DNA from: JANNHP01 sp031404455
GTDB lineage: Bacteria > Planctomycetota > JAJSAM01 > JAJVHW01
Assembly (NCBI GenBank): GCA_031404455.1
Contig: JANNHP010000412.1
Location: forward strand, 1-7,826
Length of the DNA stretch: 7,826 nt
Direction of reading: 5' to 3'
A program made the position numbers and the translations under genes. The notes under the pieces were generated by a model that was not told the origin of the DNA, did no database searches, and was given only the letters and a program-made list of their open reading frames with translations. Position 1 is the stretch's first letter. Each line of letters starts with the position of its first letter. This document shows positions 6,100-7,826 of the stretch, piece by piece.

Positions 6100-6134
6100 G
6101 TCGCCGGAGCGCGGCCCCGCTGCGCTCCGGCGAC
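6100..6134. terminator. Strong 13-bp hairpin after the RRM gene
   Basis: GTCGCCGGAGCGC (6100-6112) pairs perfectly with GCGCTCCGGCGAC (6122-6134) around a 9-base loop, starting 7 bases after the RRM stop. No T run follows, so it may protect the 3' end or work together with the next hairpin. Confidence 0.6.
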
Positions 6135-6140
6135 TCCCGA

Positions 6141-6175
6141 GACCCGGTCCGGCTCTTCACGAGCCGGGCCGGGTC
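6141..6175 (+). terminator. Intrinsic terminator of the RRM gene
   Basis: GACCCGGTCCGGCTC (6141-6155), loop TTCAC, and GAGCCGGGCCGGGTC (6161-6175) form a 15-bp stem with one G-U pair. TTCTCGTTC follows immediately, giving a U-rich tail on the plus strand. This is the best terminator in the window. Confidence 0.75.
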
Positions 6176-6189
6176 TTCTCGTTCGACAT

Positions 6190-6216
6190 GTGATTCCCGC
6201 GCCTCGCGGGAATCAC
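6190..6216 (-). terminator. Hairpin at the 3' end of the OsmC-family gene
   Basis: GTGATTCCCGCG (6190-6201), loop CCT, and CGCGGGAATCAC (6205-6216) form a perfect 12-bp stem. The right arm includes the stop codon of the minus-strand OsmC gene (6213-6215). There is no T tract on the minus strand after it, so it may act with the RRM-side hairpins as a two-way terminator. Confidence 0.55.
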
Positions 6217-6620
6217 TCGTAGACGAACGAGATCGGCGCCGCGACGTCCGGGTGCAGGCTCTTGTGCACGGGACACGTGTACGCGGCGCGCTCCAGGACC
6301 GTCCGCGTCTCGGCGTCGATCGCGGCCGCCATGCGGATCGTGACCGGCAGTCGCCCGATCCGCCGCACGGGATCGGTCGCCATGTGCTTCTCCACGCGGA
6401 ACGTGGCCGCCGAGAAGTCGACGCCGCGGCGCTTCGCGACGATCGCCATCGTCGTGACGATGCACGTGCCGAGGGCCGTGGCGACGAGGTCCGTCGGGGA
6501 GAACGACTCGCCGCGGCCCATGTTGTCGGCGGGTGCGTCGGTCACCACGCCGGCCCCCGACGGTCCGTGCGTGGCCTCGCAGCGCAGGTCCCCGAGGTAA
6601 CGGCCTTCGACGACGACCAT
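6213..6620 (-). CDS. OsmC-family thiol peroxidase
   Basis: This 135-residue cytoplasmic protein has the usual length for the OsmC/Ohr superfamily, which reduces organic hydroperoxides with a reactive Cys pair. The first Cys is C53 in the SPTDLVATALGTC motif (41-53); the second is C116 in AAYTCPVHKSLHPDV. RVEKHM and RRIGRLPVTI in between are typical of the OsmC branch rather than Ohr. C14 is an extra, probably non-catalytic Cys. AAGGAG lies 7 bases upstream of the ATG, so the start is secure. The gene is monocistronic: divergent from the lipoprotein gene and convergent with the RRM gene. Reductant and natural substrate cannot be told from sequence. Confidence 0.94.
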   Translation of the reverse strand: MVVVEGRYLGDLRCEATHGPSGAGVVTDAPADNMGRGESFSPTDLVATALGTCIVTTMAIVAKRRGVDFSAATFRVEKHMATDPVRRIGRLPVTIRMAAAIDAETRTVLERAAYTCPVHKSLHPDVAAPISFVYE

Positions 6621-6627
6621 GAGCGGT

Positions 6628-6633
6628 CTCCTT
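6628..6633 (-). promoter_or_regulatory. Ribosome binding site of the OsmC-family gene
   Basis: AAGGAG on the minus strand lies 7 bases before the ATG at 6620. It is the strongest Shine-Dalgarno in the window. Confidence 0.8.
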
Positions 6634-6637
6634 CCTG

Positions 6638-6682
6638 CGCGGCGCTTCGCCGCGGCGGCATCGTCGCGCCCGGCGGCGCGAC
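6638..6682. promoter_or_regulatory. Two tandem hairpins between the OsmC and lipoprotein genes
   Basis: CGCGGCG (6638-6644) pairs with CGCCGCG (6648-6654) around a 3-base loop. GTCGCGCC (6663-6670) pairs perfectly with GGCGCGAC (6675-6682) around a 4-base loop. Read on the minus strand they precede the OsmC ribosome binding site and could lie in its leader. A T5 run at 6693-6697 follows on the plus strand. The role is unknown. Confidence 0.3.
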
Positions 6683-6733
6683 TCCAGTGACCTTTTTCGC
6701 CACGAGGCCCGCAGCGTCCCGCAGCATGTCCCC

Positions 6734-7621
6734 GTGCGACGGATCCTCGTCCCGATCGTGATGCTCGCGGGCTGCGGTCCGGCCCCGGTGACGCCGGCGC
6801 CGCCGCCCGCCGCCGTCGCCCCGGCTCCCGCGTCCGAATCGTTCGCGGCGCCTCCCCCGCCGAACGAGGACCTCCGCGTCGGGAGCCGGCCGTGGATCGA
6901 CGCGACCGGCACCGCGATCGTCGGGTTCGGCGTGCTGCGCCTCGTCCCCGACCCCGGGAAGACCGCGCGGTTCGACTTCCGCTACGACGAGAAGCCCGGC
7001 GACTACGGCGCAGGCGCGGGCGACGACTTCCAGTTCTTCGCGCTGCCCGGCGACGCGTTCGCGAAGAAGACCAGCGCGTACGCCGACCAGTTTCTCTTCT
7101 TCACGCGCACGCACGGCTCGCTCTCCGGAACGACGTACACCCTCCGCGCGAGCATCCAGGCCGCGTCCGAGATGCTCGTCATCGTCGGCTACGGACCGTG
7201 GACGGCGCCCGACTCGGGCCGCCCGTCGGGCGACCGCCCCGTGTTCCGCATCGACGTGACGCCCCGCAACGGGGCCTTCGAGTGGCTCGAATCGGAGGCC
7301 GGCGAGCTCATCACCACCAACTGGACGAACCGCCCCGGCGTGAAGCGCGGCGGGCCGTACTCGAAGGAGGACGTCTGGATCGAGGTGCGGCCTCTGATCC
7401 TCTACGACGGCAGGATGGTCCGCGCCGACGGCGAGCCCGACGCGGCGGCGGACGTCTACCAGGAGCCCGACCTGCAGGGCAGCGACGTCGCCCGCGACGC
7501 CCTCGACCGGGAGGAGTTCAACGCGGACATGCGCGCCGCGGCCGCGCGCCTCGACCGTCGAATCGTCATGACCCGCGAACTCGCGGAGAAGTTCCGGCGT
7601 GTCCCGATCCGCTGGCGGTAG
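6734..7621 (+). CDS. Lipoprotein of unknown function preceding the di-heme peroxidase
   Basis: The product is 295 residues from GTG 6734. I do not recognise its family. Residues 1-14 form a short lipoprotein signal peptide with a good lipobox (VMLAGC, C14), so it is probably anchored in a membrane facing the periplasm. Residues 15-45 are a Pro/Ala-rich linker. The mature part (about 50-240) alternates beta-strand-like stretches (IVGFGVLRLV, ARFDFRY, TYTLRASI) with acidic loops, suggesting a beta-sandwich or similar fold. Several Trp residues stand out (W54, W156, W184, W197, W215, W294). The C-terminal 50 residues are charged and helical. There is no Cys after C14 and no CxxCH, so it is not a cytochrome. 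The start has no clear Shine-Dalgarno, but the signal peptide begins right there. The last 23 bases overlap the peroxidase gene, implying co-expression. Confidence 0.82.
   Translation: MRRILVPIVMLAGCGPAPVTPAPPPAAVAPAPASESFAAPPPPNEDLRVGSRPWIDATGTAIVGFGVLRLVPDPGKTARFDFRYDEKPGDYGAGAGDDFQFFALPGDAFAKKTSAYADQFLFFTRTHGSLSGTTYTLRASIQAASEMLVIVGYGPWTAPDSGRPSGDRPVFRIDVTPRNGAFEWLESEAGELITTNWTNRPGVKRGGPYSKEDVWIEVRPLILYDGRMVRADGEPDAAADVYQEPDLQGSDVARDALDREEFNADMRAAAARLDRRIVMTRELAEKFRRVPIRWR
7585..7588 (+). promoter_or_regulatory. Ribosome binding site of the peroxidase gene, inside the lipoprotein gene
   Basis: GGAG lies 10 bases before the GTG at 7599 and within the lipoprotein coding sequence, supporting an overlapping start and translational coupling. 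Confidence 0.5.
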
Positions 7622-7826
7622 CGCGCTCCTGATCGTCGCGGTCGCCGCGGCGGTCGCCGCCGCCGGAGACAAGCCCCCGCGCGGTCTCGTGAAGCCGCTC
7701 GACCCGGCGTCGAATCCGAGCACGCCGGCCAAGGTCGCCCTCGGCGAGAAGCTCTTCACCGAGAAACGGCTCTCGGCCGACGGCACCATCTCGTGCGCGA
7801 CGTGCCACGTGGCGTCGCTCGCGTTC
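7599..7826 (+). CDS. Di-heme cytochrome c peroxidase / MauG-family protein, N-terminal fragment
   Basis: The first 76 residues are present and the rest lies beyond the window. A signal peptide (SALLIVAVAAAVAAAG, about 8-23) predicts export to the periplasm. The stretch TPAKVALGEKLFTEKRLSADG (42-62), then SCATCH with heme-binding C66-A-T-C69-H70, is the standard N-terminal heme region of bacterial di-heme cytochrome c peroxidases and MauG-like enzymes. These either reduce hydrogen peroxide or oxidise residues in a partner protein. The part that separates the two types, around the second heme, is missing. The start is GTG 7599 with GGAG 10 bases upstream, and it overlaps the lipoprotein gene by 23 bases. 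GTG 7710 is in frame but would drop the signal peptide. Confidence 0.9.
   Translation, partial: MSRSAGGSALLIVAVAAAVAAAGDKPPRGLVKPLDPASNPSTPAKVALGEKLFTEKRLSADGTISCATCHVASLAF

Noticed and set aside
6542..7789. Long minus-strand open frame opposite the lipoprotein and peroxidase genes
   Set aside because: No motifs and shadow-like composition; the plus strand has a lipobox and a CxxCH heme motif in proper context.
1..7826. CRISPR array, tRNA, rRNA, insertion sequence or prophage
   Set aside because: No regularly spaced repeats, no cloverleaf or rRNA-like segments, and no transposase, integrase or terminal inverted repeats were seen.

Overview
This is a GC-rich, densely coded bacterial window with strong G/C bias at third codon positions. 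It carries nine protein-coding genes, two of them cut by the window edges, and no tRNA, rRNA, CRISPR array or recognisable mobile element. The gene set suggests a Planctomycetota-like or related bacterium: a large secreted protein joining HEAT repeats to a von Willebrand A domain, a glycine-rich RRM RNA-binding protein, a parallel beta-helix lyase-like protein, and a di-heme cytochrome c peroxidase next to a lipoprotein. This placement is an inference from gene content, not from a marker gene.

Layout. 1-641 (minus) is the N-terminal part of an exported beta-helix protein. It diverges from 857-1648 (plus), an AlkD-like DNA alkylation repair protein. 1723-4590 (plus) is the centrepiece: a 955-residue exported protein with a Cys-rich N-terminus, an HExxH zinc metalloprotease domain, HEAT-like repeats and a C-terminal vWA domain with an intact MIDAS. 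It converges on 4637-4966 (minus), a small basic protein of unknown function. That gene diverges from 5062-5517 (plus), the YaiI/YqxD-family PIN-like protein. 5782-6093 (plus) is the RRM protein, converging through three stacked hairpins on 6213-6620 (minus), an OsmC-family thiol peroxidase. 6734-7621 (plus) is an unrecognised lipoprotein whose 3' end overlaps 7599-7826 (plus), the start of a di-heme cytochrome c peroxidase.

How the genes relate. Most stand alone, with divergent or convergent neighbours and their own hairpins. The only likely operon is the lipoprotein plus peroxidase pair, where start and stop overlap by 23 bases. Several genes have a loose repair or stress flavour (alkylation repair, OsmC, peroxidase, RRM), but nothing shows that they form one system. 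The best candidate for something undescribed is the protease-HEAT-vWA protein. Next come the lipoprotein/peroxidase pair and two leaders, upstream of yaiI and of the RRM gene, in which alternative hairpins share the same bases.
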